Positions 45,286 through 55,806 are shown, numbered from the stretch's first letter. The stretch: DNA of 64,000 nucleotides from Sphingomonas hankookensis (GCF_001619955.1 NZ_LQQO01000045.1:93352-157351); one strand, 5' to 3'. Notes: generated from the sequence alone by a model not told the origin. Made by a program: numbers and translations.

Positions 45286-45420
45286 CAGATCCTCCCCGGC
45301 ACGGGGAAGGCGACCATGCGCAGCATGGTGGAGGGGGACCTCCACGAACGCAGCATCTGGGGCAATCCCCCTCCACCAGCCTGCGGCTGGTCCCCCTCCC
45401 CGCGAGCGGGGAGGATCTGC
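45286..45420. repeat. Palindromic repeat between sufC and sufD
   Basis: Outer arms CAGATCCTCCCCG (45286-) and CGGGGAGGATCTG (ending 45419) are inverted. Inside are CCACC/GGTGG-bearing units (CCACCAGCCTGCGGCTGGT, with a related unit facing it). A shorter relative is at 58472-58520. It fills the sufC-sufD gap. Confidence 0.85.
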
Positions 45421-45427
45421 AAGGTCA

Positions 45428-46171
<744 letters not shown>

Positions 46172-46214
46172 GTTCCGTCCTGTTCGTGCGGGGTCAGGCC
46201 CGCAGATCCAAATC

Positions 46215-46511
46215 TTACGGCGTCTCGCCCGCGACCGGTTCGGTGCCGAACTCGGCCTCGGCGGCGTCCGGGTTGGTCAGCACCGCCTTCATCGACGCAT
46301 CGATCTTGTCGAGCATCGGGCCATGCGCCTTAGCGACCTTCGCCCGCACCGGTGCGCACGCCTTGGCCGCGTCGTCGAAAATCGCGACGCGGGCCGCGGC
46401 CTCGGTCGGCGGCTTCTCCATGCGCGCGTCCGCATTGATCCGCTCCGACAGGCAGTCGGCATAGGGCGCGGTCGGCGCGACCGCCTGCAGCGCGAGCAGC
46501 AGCGCGATCAC
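46215..46511 (-). CDS. Small secreted protein inside the suf operon, unknown function
   Basis: A 98-residue protein not found in standard suf operons. The start is GTG 46511, in GTGA overlap with the sufB stop. The first 16 residues ([18 protein letters not shown]) are hydrophobic and look like a short signal peptide, then a helical mature part with two Cys ([26 protein letters not shown]). Translation coupling to sufB means it is made with the Suf proteins, yet it seems exported. I do not recognise the family. Confidence 0.7.
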   Translation of the reverse strand: MIALLLALQAVAPTAPYADCLSERINADARMEKPPTEAAARVAIFDDAAKACAPVRAKVAKAHGPMLDKIDASMKAVLTNPDAAEAEFGTEPVAGETP

Positions 46512-47971
46512 CCCACCGACCCTTCAAGCGAAATGCCGAGCAGCTTCTGCGCCTCGACCGCGAACTCCATCGGCAGCTGCTGCAGGACTTCGCGGGCGAA
46601 GCCGTTGACGATCAGCGCGACCGCCGCTTCCGAATCCAGCCCACGCTGCATCGCGTAGAACATCTGATCCTCGGAAATCTTCGACGTCGTCGCCTCATGC
46701 TCGATCTGGGCCGAGGGGTTCTTGACCTCGATGTACGGCACGGTGTGCGCGCCGCACTGGTCGCCGAGCAGCAGGCTGTCGCACTGGGTAAAGTTGCGCA
46801 CGCCCTCCGCCGAAGGACCGACGCGCACCAACCCGCGATAGGTATTGTCGCTGCGCCCGGCGCTGATCCCCTTCGACACGATGGTCGAGCGCGACCCCTT
46901 GCCCAGATGAATCATCTTGGTGCCGGTATCGGCCTGCTGGCGATTGTTCGTCACCGCGACCGAATAGAATTCGCCGACCGAGTTCTCACCCGCCAGCACA
47001 CAGGACGGATATTTCCAGGTGATCGCGGAGCCAGTCTCGACCTGCGTCCACGACACCTTGCTGTTCCTGCCCTGACACAAGGCGCGCTTGGTCACGAAAT
47101 TATAGATGCCGCCCTTCCCGTTCTCGTCGCCGGGATACCAGTTCTGAACGGTCGAATATTTGATCTCGGCATCGTCGAGCGCGACCAGCTCGACCACCGC
47201 CGCGTGCAGCTGGTTCTCGTCGCGCATCGGCGCGGTGCAGCCTTCGAGATAGCTGACGTAAGAGCCCTTGTCGGCGACGATCAGCGTCCGTTCGAACTGA
47301 CCGGTATTCTCGGCGTTGATCCGGAAATAGGTCGACAGCTCCATCGGGCAGCGCACGCCCTCCGGAATGTAGACGAAGGTGCCGTCCGAGAAGACCGCGC
47401 TGTTCAGAGTCGCGAAGAAATTGTCCCGTTGCGGAACGACCTTGCCCAGCCACTTGCGGACCAGCTCGGGATATTCGCGGATCGCCTCGCTGATCGAGCG
47501 GAAGATGACGCCGGCGGCTTCGAGTTCCTTGCGGAAGGTCGTCGCCACCGACACGCTGTCGAACACGGCATCGACCGCAACCTTGCGCGACCCTTCGACC
47601 CCGGCGAGCACCTTCTGCTCCTCGATCGGGATGCCGAGCTTTTCATAGACGCGCAGGATTTCGGGATCGACCTCGTCCAACGACGACAGCGAGGGCTTCT
47701 TCTTCGGCTCCGCGTAATAGTACGCGTCCTGATAGTCGATCGGATCGAGGTTCAGCTTGGCCCAGTCGGGCGCCTCCATCGTCTGCCACAGGCGAAACGC
47801 CTTCAGCCGCCAGTCGAGCATCCATTCGGGCTCGCCCTTCTTGGCGCTGATATAGCGGACGGTGTCCTCGCTCAGCCCCTTGGGCGCGAAGTCCTGTTCG
47901 ATGTCCGAGGAGAAACCCCACTCGTACTTCTTGTTCGCGGCGGCGAGCGCCTCGGCATTCTTGGTGGCCAT
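46508..47971 (-). CDS. sufB: SufB, scaffold-complex subunit
   Basis: SufB carries the nascent Fe-S cluster. The 487-residue product is full length, with [20 protein letters not shown] near the start, [20 protein letters not shown], the C-terminal Cys region ([21 protein letters not shown]) and [18 protein letters not shown] 47971 shares a base with the iscR stop (TGATG). It is the first enzyme gene of the operon, as usual. Confidence 0.97.
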   Translation of the reverse strand: MATKNAEALAAANKKYEWGFSSDIEQDFAPKGLSEDTVRYISAKKGEPEWMLDWRLKAFRLWQTMEAPDWAKLNLDPIDYQDAYYYAEPKKKPSLSSLDEVDPEILRVYEKLGIPIEEQKVLAGVEGSRKVAVDAVFDSVSVATTFRKELEAAGVIFRSISEAIREYPELVRKWLGKVVPQRDNFFATLNSAVFSDGTFVYIPEGVRCPMELSTYFRINAENTGQFERTLIVADKGSYVSYLEGCTAPMRDENQLHAAVVELVALDDAEIKYSTVQNWYPGDENGKGGIYNFVTKRALCQGRNSKVSWTQVETGSAITWKYPSCVLAGENSVGEFYSVAVTNNRQQADTGTKMIHLGKGSRSTIVSKGISAGRSDNTYRGLVRVGPSAEGVRNFTQCDSLLLGDQCGAHTVPYIEVKNPSAQIEHEATTSKISEDQMFYAMQRGLDSEAAVALIVNGFAREVLQQLPMEFAVEAQKLLGISLEGSVG

Positions 47972-48399
47972 CACACTACCTCTTGGGGCATCGCCCCGGT
48001 GTTCGCGAGTTGGGCGAGCGTCACGCCCGCCAGAGCGCCCCGGACCACGGCGTTGACCGTGCCGGCATGGGGGCGGATCATGCAGTTCGTCTCCACCGCG
48101 CAATCATGCCGCGCGGCGTCGACGCAGGTGGTGAGCGCGATCGGCCCCTCGATCGCCTCGATGATTTGCGCCAGGTCGATCGCCTGCGGGGCGCGGGCAA
48201 GGCGGAAACCGCCGCCGGTGCCGCGCCCGGTTTCGATCAGCCCGGCGGCGGACAGGCGGCTGACCAGCTTCTGCACCGTCGGCAGCGGCAGGCCGGTTTC
48301 CTCCGCCAGCACGGTCGCCGTCACGCGCGCATCGCCGCCCCGCCGCGCGGTGGCGGCGAGCAGGACGACGGCATAGTCGGCAAGGCTGGAAAGGCGCAT
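47971..48399 (-). CDS. iscR: Rrf2-family Fe-S regulator (IscR/SufR)
   Basis: A 142-residue Rrf2 winged-helix regulator, first gene of the suf operon. The HTH is [21 protein letters not shown]; the wing follows ([10 protein letters not shown]). Three Cys in [19 protein letters not shown] (spacing C-x7-C-x5-C) are the 2Fe-2S ligands. With a cluster such proteins usually repress the operon and release it under iron or oxidative stress. The start is ATG 48399; the much longer open frame upstream reads through the repeat. No binding site was identified with confidence. Confidence 0.92.
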   Translation of the reverse strand: MRLSSLADYAVVLLAATARRGGDARVTATVLAEETGLPLPTVQKLVSRLSAAGLIETGRGTGGGFRLARAPQAIDLAQIIEAIEGPIALTTCVDAARHDCAVETNCMIRPHAGTVNAVVRGALAGVTLAQLANTGAMPQEVV

Positions 48400-48512
48400 G
48401 GATTCCTTAATCGGATCATTCCGGTCGGATTGGCATGTGGTCGCGCGGGGGCGTGAGGTCAACCGGGTTTCTGTCGATCGTTGTGATCGATTGTTTGGGG
48501 GCTCGAGGATTT

Positions 48513-48742
48513 GGTTTCGCGCGAAGGTGCGAAGAGAAGAAGGAAGAATGGTTCGCGCAGAGGCGCGGAGGCGCGGAGGAGTTGCGCCCGCGGATCGGTC
48601 AGCTGCGCCAGCGGCCTTCATCCTGTTGGTTGCCGCAAGTATGAAGGTCTCGCTGACGCGAGACGGGGTGGCGAGCGAACCTCCTCCGCGCCTCTGCGCG
48701 AACCACTCTCTTCTTCGCGCCTTCGCGCCTTCGCGTGAAACC
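48513..48742. repeat. Long imperfect palindromic element, copy 1
   Basis: About 230 bp with nested inverted arms: GGTTTCGCGCGAAGG outermost and GGTTCGCGCAGAGGCGCGGA inside (48550 on), mirrored at the right (to 48704 and 48742). The centre has CGGATCGGTCAGC and CAGCGGCCTTCAT, shared with copy 2. It fills most of the 384-nt gap between iscR and pyrD; nothing else was seen there except the space for the two divergent promoters. No coding function is credible. Confidence 0.85.
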
Positions 48743-48783
48743 GAATCTTCCTTCCGTCGCCGCTGAACGATAGAGCGCCGCAT

Positions 48784-49770
48784 ATGGCCTGGTATCACCC
48801 GCTTCTCTTCGCCCTCGACGCCGAACGCGCGCATTCGTTGACGATCGCCACGCTGGAGGCGTGGGGGAAAGCCGGCGCACCGCTCGCCCCCCGCACCGAC
48901 GACAAACACGCGGTGACGGTGGCGGGCATTCGCTTCCCCAATCCGGTCGGGCTGGCGGCAGGGGTCGACAAGGATGCGCGGGCGGTCGCCGGGTTCCTGG
49001 GGTTAGGCTTCGGATTCGTCGAGGTCGGCACGCTGACCCCCCAGCCGCAGCCGGGCAATCCCAAGCCGCGCATCTTCCGCCTGCCCGAGGACCGGGGCGT
49101 GGTGAACCGGCTCGGCTTCAACAATGGCGGGATCGACGCGGCGCTGGCACGGGTCGCGGCGCTCACCCCCCGCCCCGGCATCATCGGCATCAATGTCGGC
49201 GCGAACAAGGATTCGACCGACCGCATCGCCGATTACGGGACGGCGGTCGCCAAGGCTGCGCCGCTCGCCGATTATGTCACGATAAACATTTCCAGCCCGA
49301 ACACGCCGGGCCTGCGCGACCTGCAATCGCAGCCCGAGTTGGGGCAGTTGATCGCCGCGAGCGACGCCGCGCGCCATGTCGGTGGCAAGCGCGTACCACT
49401 GTTCCTGAAGGTCGCGCCCGACCTGTCGCGCGAGGGACTGGAGGTCGCGATCCGCGCGGCGGTCGATGGCGGGATCGATGCGCTGATCGTGTCTAACACC
49501 ACCATCTCGCGCCCCGATACGCTGCGGTCGGCGAATGCGAAAGAGACCGGGGGGCTGTCGGGCGCGCCGCTCGCCCCCTTGGCACTCGCCAAGCTGGTCG
49601 AGGCGCGCGAGATTGCGGACGGTGCGATCCCCCTGATTTCGGCCGGCGGTGTCGGATCGGCGGACGAAGCGCGGCGGCGGCTCGACGCCGGGGCCAGCCT
49701 CGTCCAGCTCTATAGCGCTTTGGTCTATGAAGGCCCCGGCCTCGCCCGGCGGATCGTCGACGGATTGTGA
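48784..49770 (+). CDS. pyrD: Dihydroorotate dehydrogenase (quinone), class 2
   Basis: PyrD oxidises dihydroorotate to orotate in pyrimidine synthesis and passes electrons to the quinone pool; class 2 enzymes are membrane-associated. The 328-residue product has an amphipathic N-terminus (MAWYHPLLFALDAERAHSLT), the FMN-binding NPVGLAAGVDKDARAV, NRLGFNNGGID, the NISSPNTPGLRDLQ region with the class 2 Ser, and the closing GGVGSADEARRRLDAGASLVQ. It is coupled by GTGA overlap to the HPP gene. Confidence 0.96.
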   Translation: MAWYHPLLFALDAERAHSLTIATLEAWGKAGAPLAPRTDDKHAVTVAGIRFPNPVGLAAGVDKDARAVAGFLGLGFGFVEVGTLTPQPQPGNPKPRIFRLPEDRGVVNRLGFNNGGIDAALARVAALTPRPGIIGINVGANKDSTDRIADYGTAVAKAAPLADYVTINISSPNTPGLRDLQSQPELGQLIAASDAARHVGGKRVPLFLKVAPDLSREGLEVAIRAAVDGGIDALIVSNTTISRPDTLRSANAKETGGLSGAPLAPLALAKLVEAREIADGAIPLISAGGVGSADEARRRLDAGASLVQLYSALVYEGPGLARRIVDGL

Positions 49771-50447
49771 TCCGGCTGTTCCGTTCGCTGCTCGCCAATG
49801 CCGGGTTCGGCCGGCGGGTCGTCGCCTGCATCGGTGCGGGCATCGGCATCGCGCTGACCATGGTCGTCTGCGCGCAGGTGCCGTGGATCGAGGGCGACCT
49901 GCCGATCATCGTCGCGCCGCTGGGGGCATCGGCGGTGCTGGTGTTCGCGGTGCCGGCCAGTCCGCTCGCCCAGCCTTGGCCGGTGGTCGGCGGCAACATC
50001 CTGTCGACGCTGGTCGGTGTCGCGGTGTTCCAGGCGATCCCGAATGTGACGATCGCCGCCGGGGTCGCGGTGGGCCTCGCCATTCTCCTCATGTCGCTGT
50101 GCCGCTGCCTGCATCCGCCGGGCGGGGCGGCGGCGCTGACGGCGGTGATCGGCAGTGCGGGCATCCATGATGCGGGCTATGCCTTCGCCTTCGCGCCGGT
50201 CGGGATCAATTCGATCGCGCTGGTGTCGATCGGCATCTTCTATCACCGCATGACCGCACTCAGCTATCCGCACCAGCCGGCGACCCCCGCCGCGATTCAG
50301 GCGGCAGTGGAGCCGGGCGGGGTCCGGCTGGAGGATATCGACGCCGCGCTGGCGGAGACGCCGGACGCGTTCGATATCGCGCGGGAGGATTTGACGCTGC
50401 TGCTCGAACGGGCCGAACATTTCGCGACGGTTCGGCGGAAGAAGTAA
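49767..50447 (+). CDS. HPP-family membrane protein
   Basis: A 226-residue protein with four or five membrane helices. The naming motif His-Pro-Pro appears in CRCLHPPGGAAAL. Some HPP proteins carry nitrite or act as channels; the role here is unknown. The start is GTG 49767 in overlap with the pyrD stop. The last residues (HFATVRRKK) run into the repeat that starts 3 nt after the stop. Confidence 0.85.
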   Translation: MIRLFRSLLANAGFGRRVVACIGAGIGIALTMVVCAQVPWIEGDLPIIVAPLGASAVLVFAVPASPLAQPWPVVGGNILSTLVGVAVFQAIPNVTIAAGVAVGLAILLMSLCRCLHPPGGAAALTAVIGSAGIHDAGYAFAFAPVGINSIALVSIGIFYHRMTALSYPHQPATPAAIQAAVEPGGVRLEDIDAALAETPDAFDIAREDLTLLLERAEHFATVRRKK

Positions 50448-50449
50448 GG

Positions 50450-50653
50450 GGTTCGCGCAGAGGCGCGGAGACGCGGAGGGGTTGCGTTCGCGGATCGGTC
50501 AGCCGCGCCAGCGGCCTTCATGCTGCTGGCTTCCGGAAGAGCGAAGGTCTGGCTGACGCGAGACGGAGCCGCAAATGCACCTCCTCCGCGTCTCCGCGCC
50601 TCTGCGCGAACCCCTCGTCCTTCTTCTTCGTACCTTCGCGCCTTCGCGCGAAC
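50450..50653. repeat. Long imperfect palindromic element, copy 2
   Basis: Arms GGTTCGCGCAGAGGCGCGGA (50450 on) and the reverse complement ending GCGCGAACC at 50612, with a further CCTTCGCGCGAACC at 50640-50653. Central CGGATCGGTCAGC and CAGCGGCCTTCAT match copy 1 at 48513. It fills the gap between the convergent HPP and ggt genes. Confidence 0.85.
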
Positions 50654-50660
50654 CAACCTT

Positions 50661-52400
50661 CTACTCCACGATCACTTTACCCTCACGCCGCGGATCGACA
50701 CCCCCATCGACCTTCCCGTCGCGGATGATGACCCCGTGCAGCCCCGAATCCTCGCCCTGCCCCGGCTGCAACCGGACACCCCGTGCCGCCAGCCCGCTCA
50801 GGATTTCCGGCGAGAACTTCGTCACCTCCCCCTGAAAACTGCTGCCCCGCGCGACGAGGTTGGGGAGCGCCAGCGCCTGCTGCATGGTCAGCTTCCATTC
50901 GACCGCACCGACCAGCGACTTGCCGACATAGGCGAGGATCGCATTGCCGCCCGCCGATCCCAGCGCCCCGGCGAACTTGCCCTGCCGGTCGATCATCACC
51001 AGCGGCGTCATCGACGACCGCGGCCGCTTGCCCGGTGCCACCGCATTGGCCGCAGGCCGGCCCTGCGCATCGCGCGGTGAAAAGGCGAAGTCGGTCATCT
51101 GGTTGTTCAGGAAGAAGCCGTCGACCATCCGCCCGGTGCCGAAGAAGCTCTCGACCGTGGTCGTCATCGACACGACATTGCCCTGCGCATCACCGACGAT
51201 GAAATGCGACGTGCCCGCCGGCTCGCGCGTCGTGTCCGCCGCCGCCGTCACCACCCCGGCCGGCACGCCCGCCGCCGGGGCGGGTCCGGCGAACGGGCCA
51301 ATCAGCTTCGCCCGCTCGGCGATATAGGCCGGGGCGAGCAGCCCTGCGACCGGCACGTTCACGAACTTGGGATCGCCGACATACAGGTCGCGATCGGCAT
51401 ACATCAGCCGGCTCGCCTCGGCGAAGAGATACCAGCTCTGCGGGTCGTTCGGCCCGCGCTTGTCGATATCGGTGCGGCCGAGGATCGCGAGCAGCTCGAG
51501 CAGCCCCACCCCGCTCGACGGCGGCGGCGGCGTGCAGACGATGTACGCGCGCCAGTTGCCGCACAGCGGATCGCGCTTCACCGCGCGATAGGCGGCGAGG
51601 TCGGCAAGCGTCATCGTGCCGGGCAGGCTGCCGCTGGTGGTCTTCGCCACGATCCGCTCGGCGGTCTTGCCGGTGTACAGCGCGTCCGGCCCCTGCTTGG
51701 CCAGCCGCTTCAGGAAATCGGCATAGTCGCCATTCCTGATCCGGTCGCCGGTGGTGGCGAGCGCCCCGCCCTTGCCCTTGAAGTAACGGCGGACATCCTC
51801 CGCCTGCAACTGCGGCGACTTGCCGCCCAGGAACCGACCGAGCCGGGGCGAGATCACGAACCCCTTGCGCGCGACCTCTTCCGCATCGTCGAACAACTGG
51901 TTCCAGGCGAGCGTGCCATGGTCGGCATGCGCCTGCCCCAGCATCCTGACCGCGCCCGGCACCCCGGTCGCCCGCCCGCTCAGCACCGCCTGCGCAAAGG
52001 GCAGCGGCTGGCCATCGGCGCCCATCAGCATGGTCGGCGTGGCGCCGGCGGGCGCAACCTCGCGCCCGTCATAGATTTCGACCTTGCCGGTCTTCGCGTT
52101 GAAATAGGTCAGGAACGCGCCGCCACCGAGGCCGGAGCTTTGCGGTTCGACCAGCGACAGCATCGCCTGAACCGCGATCGCCGCGTCGACCGCGCTGCCG
52201 CCCTTGCGCAGCACCGCCATCCCCGCCTCGCTGGCGATCGGGTTGGCCGAGATCACGAACTTCTGCGCCTGTCCCGCCGGCGCGGTCGGCGGCGCCTGTG
52301 TCGCAGACGTCGCCACCTCCTTCTTCCCGAAGGGCAGGACGTTGCAGCCCCCCAGCGTGACGGTGGCGAGCGCGGCGACGGTGGTGGCGAACATCTTCAT
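50661..52400 (-). CDS. ggt: Gamma-glutamyltransferase
   Basis: The enzyme cleaves or transfers the gamma-glutamyl group of glutathione and related peptides in the periplasm. The 579-residue precursor starts at 52400 with a lipobox-like end to the signal (TLGGCN). It is made as one chain that self-cleaves at the Thr of GTSHFIVGDAQGN. Other family segments are GLGGGAFLTYF, PPPPSSGVGLLELL and RPRSSMTPLV. In-frame sequence upstream to 52502 is disregarded. Confidence 0.93.
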   Translation of the reverse strand: MKMFATTVAALATVTLGGCNVLPFGKKEVATSATQAPPTAPAGQAQKFVISANPIASEAGMAVLRKGGSAVDAAIAVQAMLSLVEPQSSGLGGGAFLTYFNAKTGKVEIYDGREVAPAGATPTMLMGADGQPLPFAQAVLSGRATGVPGAVRMLGQAHADHGTLAWNQLFDDAEEVARKGFVISPRLGRFLGGKSPQLQAEDVRRYFKGKGGALATTGDRIRNGDYADFLKRLAKQGPDALYTGKTAERIVAKTTSGSLPGTMTLADLAAYRAVKRDPLCGNWRAYIVCTPPPPSSGVGLLELLAILGRTDIDKRGPNDPQSWYLFAEASRLMYADRDLYVGDPKFVNVPVAGLLAPAYIAERAKLIGPFAGPAPAAGVPAGVVTAAADTTREPAGTSHFIVGDAQGNVVSMTTTVESFFGTGRMVDGFFLNNQMTDFAFSPRDAQGRPAANAVAPGKRPRSSMTPLVMIDRQGKFAGALGSAGGNAILAYVGKSLVGAVEWKLTMQQALALPNLVARGSSFQGEVTKFSPEILSGLAARGVRLQPGQGEDSGLHGVIIRDGKVDGGVDPRREGKVIVE

Positions 52401-52501
52401 GACCGCCTGTCTAACCAACGCGGTCGCCCCCGTCACCCGCTGTCGAACGTTGCCGTACCGGTTCCGCCTGCCTACACCCGGCGACAGGAGAAGGATAAGC
52501 A

Positions 52502-54292
52502 ATGGCCCGGCAACTGGAACGATTCCCCAATCTGGTCGCGATGTTCTTTACGCGGGCGGCCGAACGCGGCGACGCGCCGTTCCTGTGGAGCAAACAGGCG
52601 GGCGCATGGCAGTCGATCAGCTGGGCCGATGCCGCGCGACAGGTCGCCAGCCTCGCCACGGCGCTCAAGGCGATCGGGCTGAAGCGCGGGGACCGGGTGA
52701 TGCTGGTCAGCGAGAACCGGCCCGAATGGTGCATCTCCGACCTGGCGATCATGGCGGCCGGCTGCGTGACCGTGCCGACCTACGTCACCAATACCGTGCG
52801 CGACCATGGCCATATCATCGAGAATTCGGGCGCCTGCGCGATCATCGTGTCGACCGAAAAGCTGGCGCGCACCGTCCTCCCCGCCGCGCTGCGCACCACC
52901 CAGTCGTCCGAAAAGATCATCATGATCGAACGGATGAAGACCGCGCAGCAGGGCAGCCTCGAATTCCACGACTGGCACGACCTGATCGCCCGGCACCCCG
53001 CCGACCCGGCGAGCGTCGCGGCGCAGGCCGATTTCACCCGCGACGACCTCGCCTGCATCATCTACACCTCGGGCACCGGCGGGTCCCCGCGTGGGGTCAT
53101 GCAGCATCACGGCGCGATCCTGCACAACGTCAATGGCTGCTGCACCGTCATCTCGGAGGATTTCGGCTGGGACGACGAGGTGTTCCTGTCGTTCCTCCCC
53201 CTCAGCCACGCCTATGAACATACCGGCGGCCAGCACTTCCCGATCGCGCTGGGCGGGCAGATTTACTATAGCGAAGGCCTCGACAAGCTCGCCAGCAATA
53301 TCGAGGAAGTCCGCCCGACGATCATGGTCGTCGTCCCCCGCCTGTTCGAGGTATTGCGCACCCGCATTACCAAGGCGGTGCAGAAACAGGGCCGCGTATC
53401 GTCGTGGCTGCTCGACCGCGCCGTCACGATCGGGGGCAAGGAGAACGGCCCCACCCTGCTCGACCGGCCGACCAAGCTGCTGGTCGACACGCTGCTCAAA
53501 CCCAAGGTCGGCAAGCGCTTCGGCGGGCGGTTGAAGGCGATGGTGTCGGGCGGCGCCCCGCTCAACCCGGAAGTCGGCGGGTTCTTCCAGTCGCTCGGCC
53601 TGTGCTTCCTGCAAGGCTATGGCCAGACCGAGGCGGCGCCGGTCATCTCGTGCAACCGCCCGGCGGCGGGGATCAAGATGGACACGGTGGGTCCGCCGCT
53701 CGCCGAGACCGAGGTCCGCATCGCCGAGGACGGCGAAATCCTGGTGCGCGGCGAACTGGTCATGCACGGCTATTGGCGCAACGAGGCGGAAACGGCGCGC
53801 GTGCTCAAGGACGGCTGGCTGCACACCGGCGATATCGGCGAGATCGACGCCAAGGGCCGCATCCGCATCACCGACCGCAAGAAGGATATCATCGTCAACG
53901 ACAAGGGCGACAATGTCGCGCCGCAAAAGGTCGAGGGGATGCTGACCCTGCAGAACGAGATCGCGCAGGCGATGATCGCGGGCGACCGGCGCCCCTATAT
54001 GGTCGCGGTGATCGTGCCCGACGCCGAATGGACCCAGCAATTCTGTGCGAAGGGCGGAGCACGCTGCGACTTCGCGAAGCTGCGCGAGGACAGCGACTAT
54101 CGCGCGGCGCTCGGCGCGGCGGTGGAGCGGGTCAACAAGGACCTGTCGGTCACCGAACGCATCCGCCGCTTCATCATCGCCGACGAACCCTTCACCATCG
54201 AGAACCAGCAGCTGACGCCCAGCCTGAAGATCCGGCGGCATGTGTTGAAAGAGGTGTATGGCGAGCGGCTGGACGCGCTGTACCGAAATTGA
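52502..54292 (+). CDS. Long-chain acyl-CoA synthetase (AMP-forming)
   Basis: A 596-residue adenylate-forming enzyme of the FAA1/FadD15 type that activates fatty acids with ATP and CoA. Motifs are YTSGTGGSPRGV (P-loop-like A3), YGQTEAAPV (A5), GWLHTGDIG (A7) and ITDRKKDIIVNDKGDNVAP, including the hinge. SLKIRRHVL near the end contains the A10 Lys. Not preceded by a related gene; it is divergent from ggt. Confidence 0.93.
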   Translation: MARQLERFPNLVAMFFTRAAERGDAPFLWSKQAGAWQSISWADAARQVASLATALKAIGLKRGDRVMLVSENRPEWCISDLAIMAAGCVTVPTYVTNTVRDHGHIIENSGACAIIVSTEKLARTVLPAALRTTQSSEKIIMIERMKTAQQGSLEFHDWHDLIARHPADPASVAAQADFTRDDLACIIYTSGTGGSPRGVMQHHGAILHNVNGCCTVISEDFGWDDEVFLSFLPLSHAYEHTGGQHFPIALGGQIYYSEGLDKLASNIEEVRPTIMVVVPRLFEVLRTRITKAVQKQGRVSSWLLDRAVTIGGKENGPTLLDRPTKLLVDTLLKPKVGKRFGGRLKAMVSGGAPLNPEVGGFFQSLGLCFLQGYGQTEAAPVISCNRPAAGIKMDTVGPPLAETEVRIAEDGEILVRGELVMHGYWRNEAETARVLKDGWLHTGDIGEIDAKGRIRITDRKKDIIVNDKGDNVAPQKVEGMLTLQNEIAQAMIAGDRRPYMVAVIVPDAEWTQQFCAKGGARCDFAKLREDSDYRAALGAAVERVNKDLSVTERIRRFIIADEPFTIENQQLTPSLKIRRHVLKEVYGERLDALYRN

Positions 54293-54407
54293 TCGCGGCC
54301 GACGAGCCTGTGGCGTCGCAATACGGACGGCCGACGTGACGCATCCCAGCGGCTCGATCTGCGTTAATCGGCTGCGTCATCGAACGACGACATAGAGAAG
54401 GTGGAAG

Positions 54408-55258
54408 ATGCGCCATGCAGCCGAAGTGCGCCTTGCCGGATCCGTGGGCCGGGGCGGGCTTAATCGCTGGCCCGATGTGGCCGCCGTACAGCAATTGCTC
54501 AACGAACATCTACCCTCCGGCGTCCGGCCGCTGGTGATCGATGGCGATGCCGGTCCACTTACCGTAGATCTCATTGCCCGCTGGCAACGCCGCCACGGCA
54601 TCGTGCGCCAGCCCGATGGTCGCGTCGATCCGGGTGGGCCAACACTGCGTGCGCTCAACGGCGCCAGGCGCGTGCACAGCATTCCCCGGGCTGAAGTACG
54701 CAAGGCACCGCCACCTGTTGCACCCCCTGTTTCGCGTCGTCCTCCACGCACGCCTGGGCCGGCGGTCCCAGTTACCCGCGCAACGCCACCGACTCCCGAT
54801 ACCATGGCCGCGCGCGGGCGCACGCCACCCGATGCGGTAATCCGTGCCGCCAGGCCTCTCAGACACGTTGGGGCATCCCCGCTTCCGTCACGCTAGCCCA
54901 ATGGGCCTTGGAAAGCGCATGGGGCAGCCGAATGCCTCCCGGCAGCAACAATCCCTTCGGCATCAAGGCCAGGCGTGGTGAACCATCGGTCAGCACCGGC
55001 ACCGAAGAAGTCATCAACGGCCAGCGCGTCCGCATCCGCGCTGGATTTCGCGCCTTTGCCTCGATCGCGGACGCATTCGATCACCATGGCAGGTTGCTCG
55101 CGACCGGTCGCCCCTATCGTAACGCGCGAGCGACCCTGCCCGACCCGAACGCCTTCGCGGATGCGCTGACCGGCGTCTATGCAACCGATCCAGGCTATGG
55201 TCGGAAGCTGAAGTCTCTGATGAACAGCAACAACTTCTATCGATTTAACGTGCGGTAA
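54408..55258 (+). pseudogene. Peptidoglycan-binding glucosaminidase, broken by a single-base frameshift
   Basis: The first frame (54408-54896) has a peptidoglycan-binding domain (WPDVAAVQQLLNEHL; DGDAGPLTVDLIARWQ) and a Pro-rich linker, then stops after nonsense residues. The next frame, offset by -1 and starting inside the first, reads ASQTRWGIPASVTLAQWALE, then SAWGSRMPPGSNNPFGIKA and DPGYGRKLKSLM, a GH73-type glucosaminidase with the catalytic Glu in ALESAWG. Joining them near 54848-54851 (GCCGCCAGG, where GCCGCCCAGG would keep the frame) gives one protein of about 283 residues. It would cut peptidoglycan. It may be a true pseudogene or a sequencing error. Confidence 0.85.
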
Positions 55259-55290
55259 GGCCGTCCCTGGAACGGTTCTCCCCGTCTGGC

Positions 55291-55806
55291 CTATGCGGCG
55301 CTGAAGCACTTCGACAGGCGCGCGACGACCGGCGCCCATTGGCGTTGCGCCGCTGCGGGGTAGCGCAACTCCATCGTGCTGAACGTACCGTGGGCAAGCA
55401 TCGATTTTAGATAGAATATCTGACCATTCTGACGTCCCGACAGCACATACCAGTTCGGACGCGTCACGGCATAGCTCACCTGCCCGTTTTGGGTCAGCCG
55501 TTTGCGATCCTCGGCCGCGCTCGAGGCAACCGTGTCGTTCAGCGCGTTATTGCTGCCCCAAACGCGCAAGACGGCACCACCCGCGCCGTTGAAGCGGCGC
55601 CCATCGCCGTTCGGGGCCTCTGCAGCCGGCCGAAGCAGTCCGGCTGGATAGCAGACGCGATAGCCGTAGCGCGCATTCACATAAGTCGGCCACTGCCCAG
55701 CCGCGTGGACACCGGTTGCGACTGCCGGCAAACCACCGGCTACGCCAGACACCAACATAGCCGAAGCCAGCACAACCGCCCGAACCGTTCCCGATACAGA
55801 TCGCAT
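55291..55806 (-). CDS. Secreted protein of unknown function
   Basis: A 171-residue protein with a long signal peptide (residues 1 to about 35, ending VHAAG). The mature part begins QWPTYVNARYGYRVCYPAGL, has two Cys, and ends RQWAPVVARLSKCFSAA. The 'Y-x-N-x-R-Y-G-Y-x-V-C-Y-P' style start occurs in small secreted proteins of many proteobacteria with no assigned role. ATG 55806 has GGAGGTGG just upstream. It converges with the broken glucosaminidase gene. Confidence 0.7.
   Translation of the reverse strand: MRSVSGTVRAVVLASAMLVSGVAGGLPAVATGVHAAGQWPTYVNARYGYRVCYPAGLLRPAAEAPNGDGRRFNGAGGAVLRVWGSNNALNDTVASSAAEDRKRLTQNGQVSYAVTRPNWYVLSGRQNGQIFYLKSMLAHGTFSTMELRYPAAAQRQWAPVVARLSKCFSAA

Noticed and set aside
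48541..48710. CRISPR array or rRNA-like repeat in the iscR-pyrD gap
   Set aside because: The units are inverted and nested rather than regularly spaced direct repeats with unique spacers.
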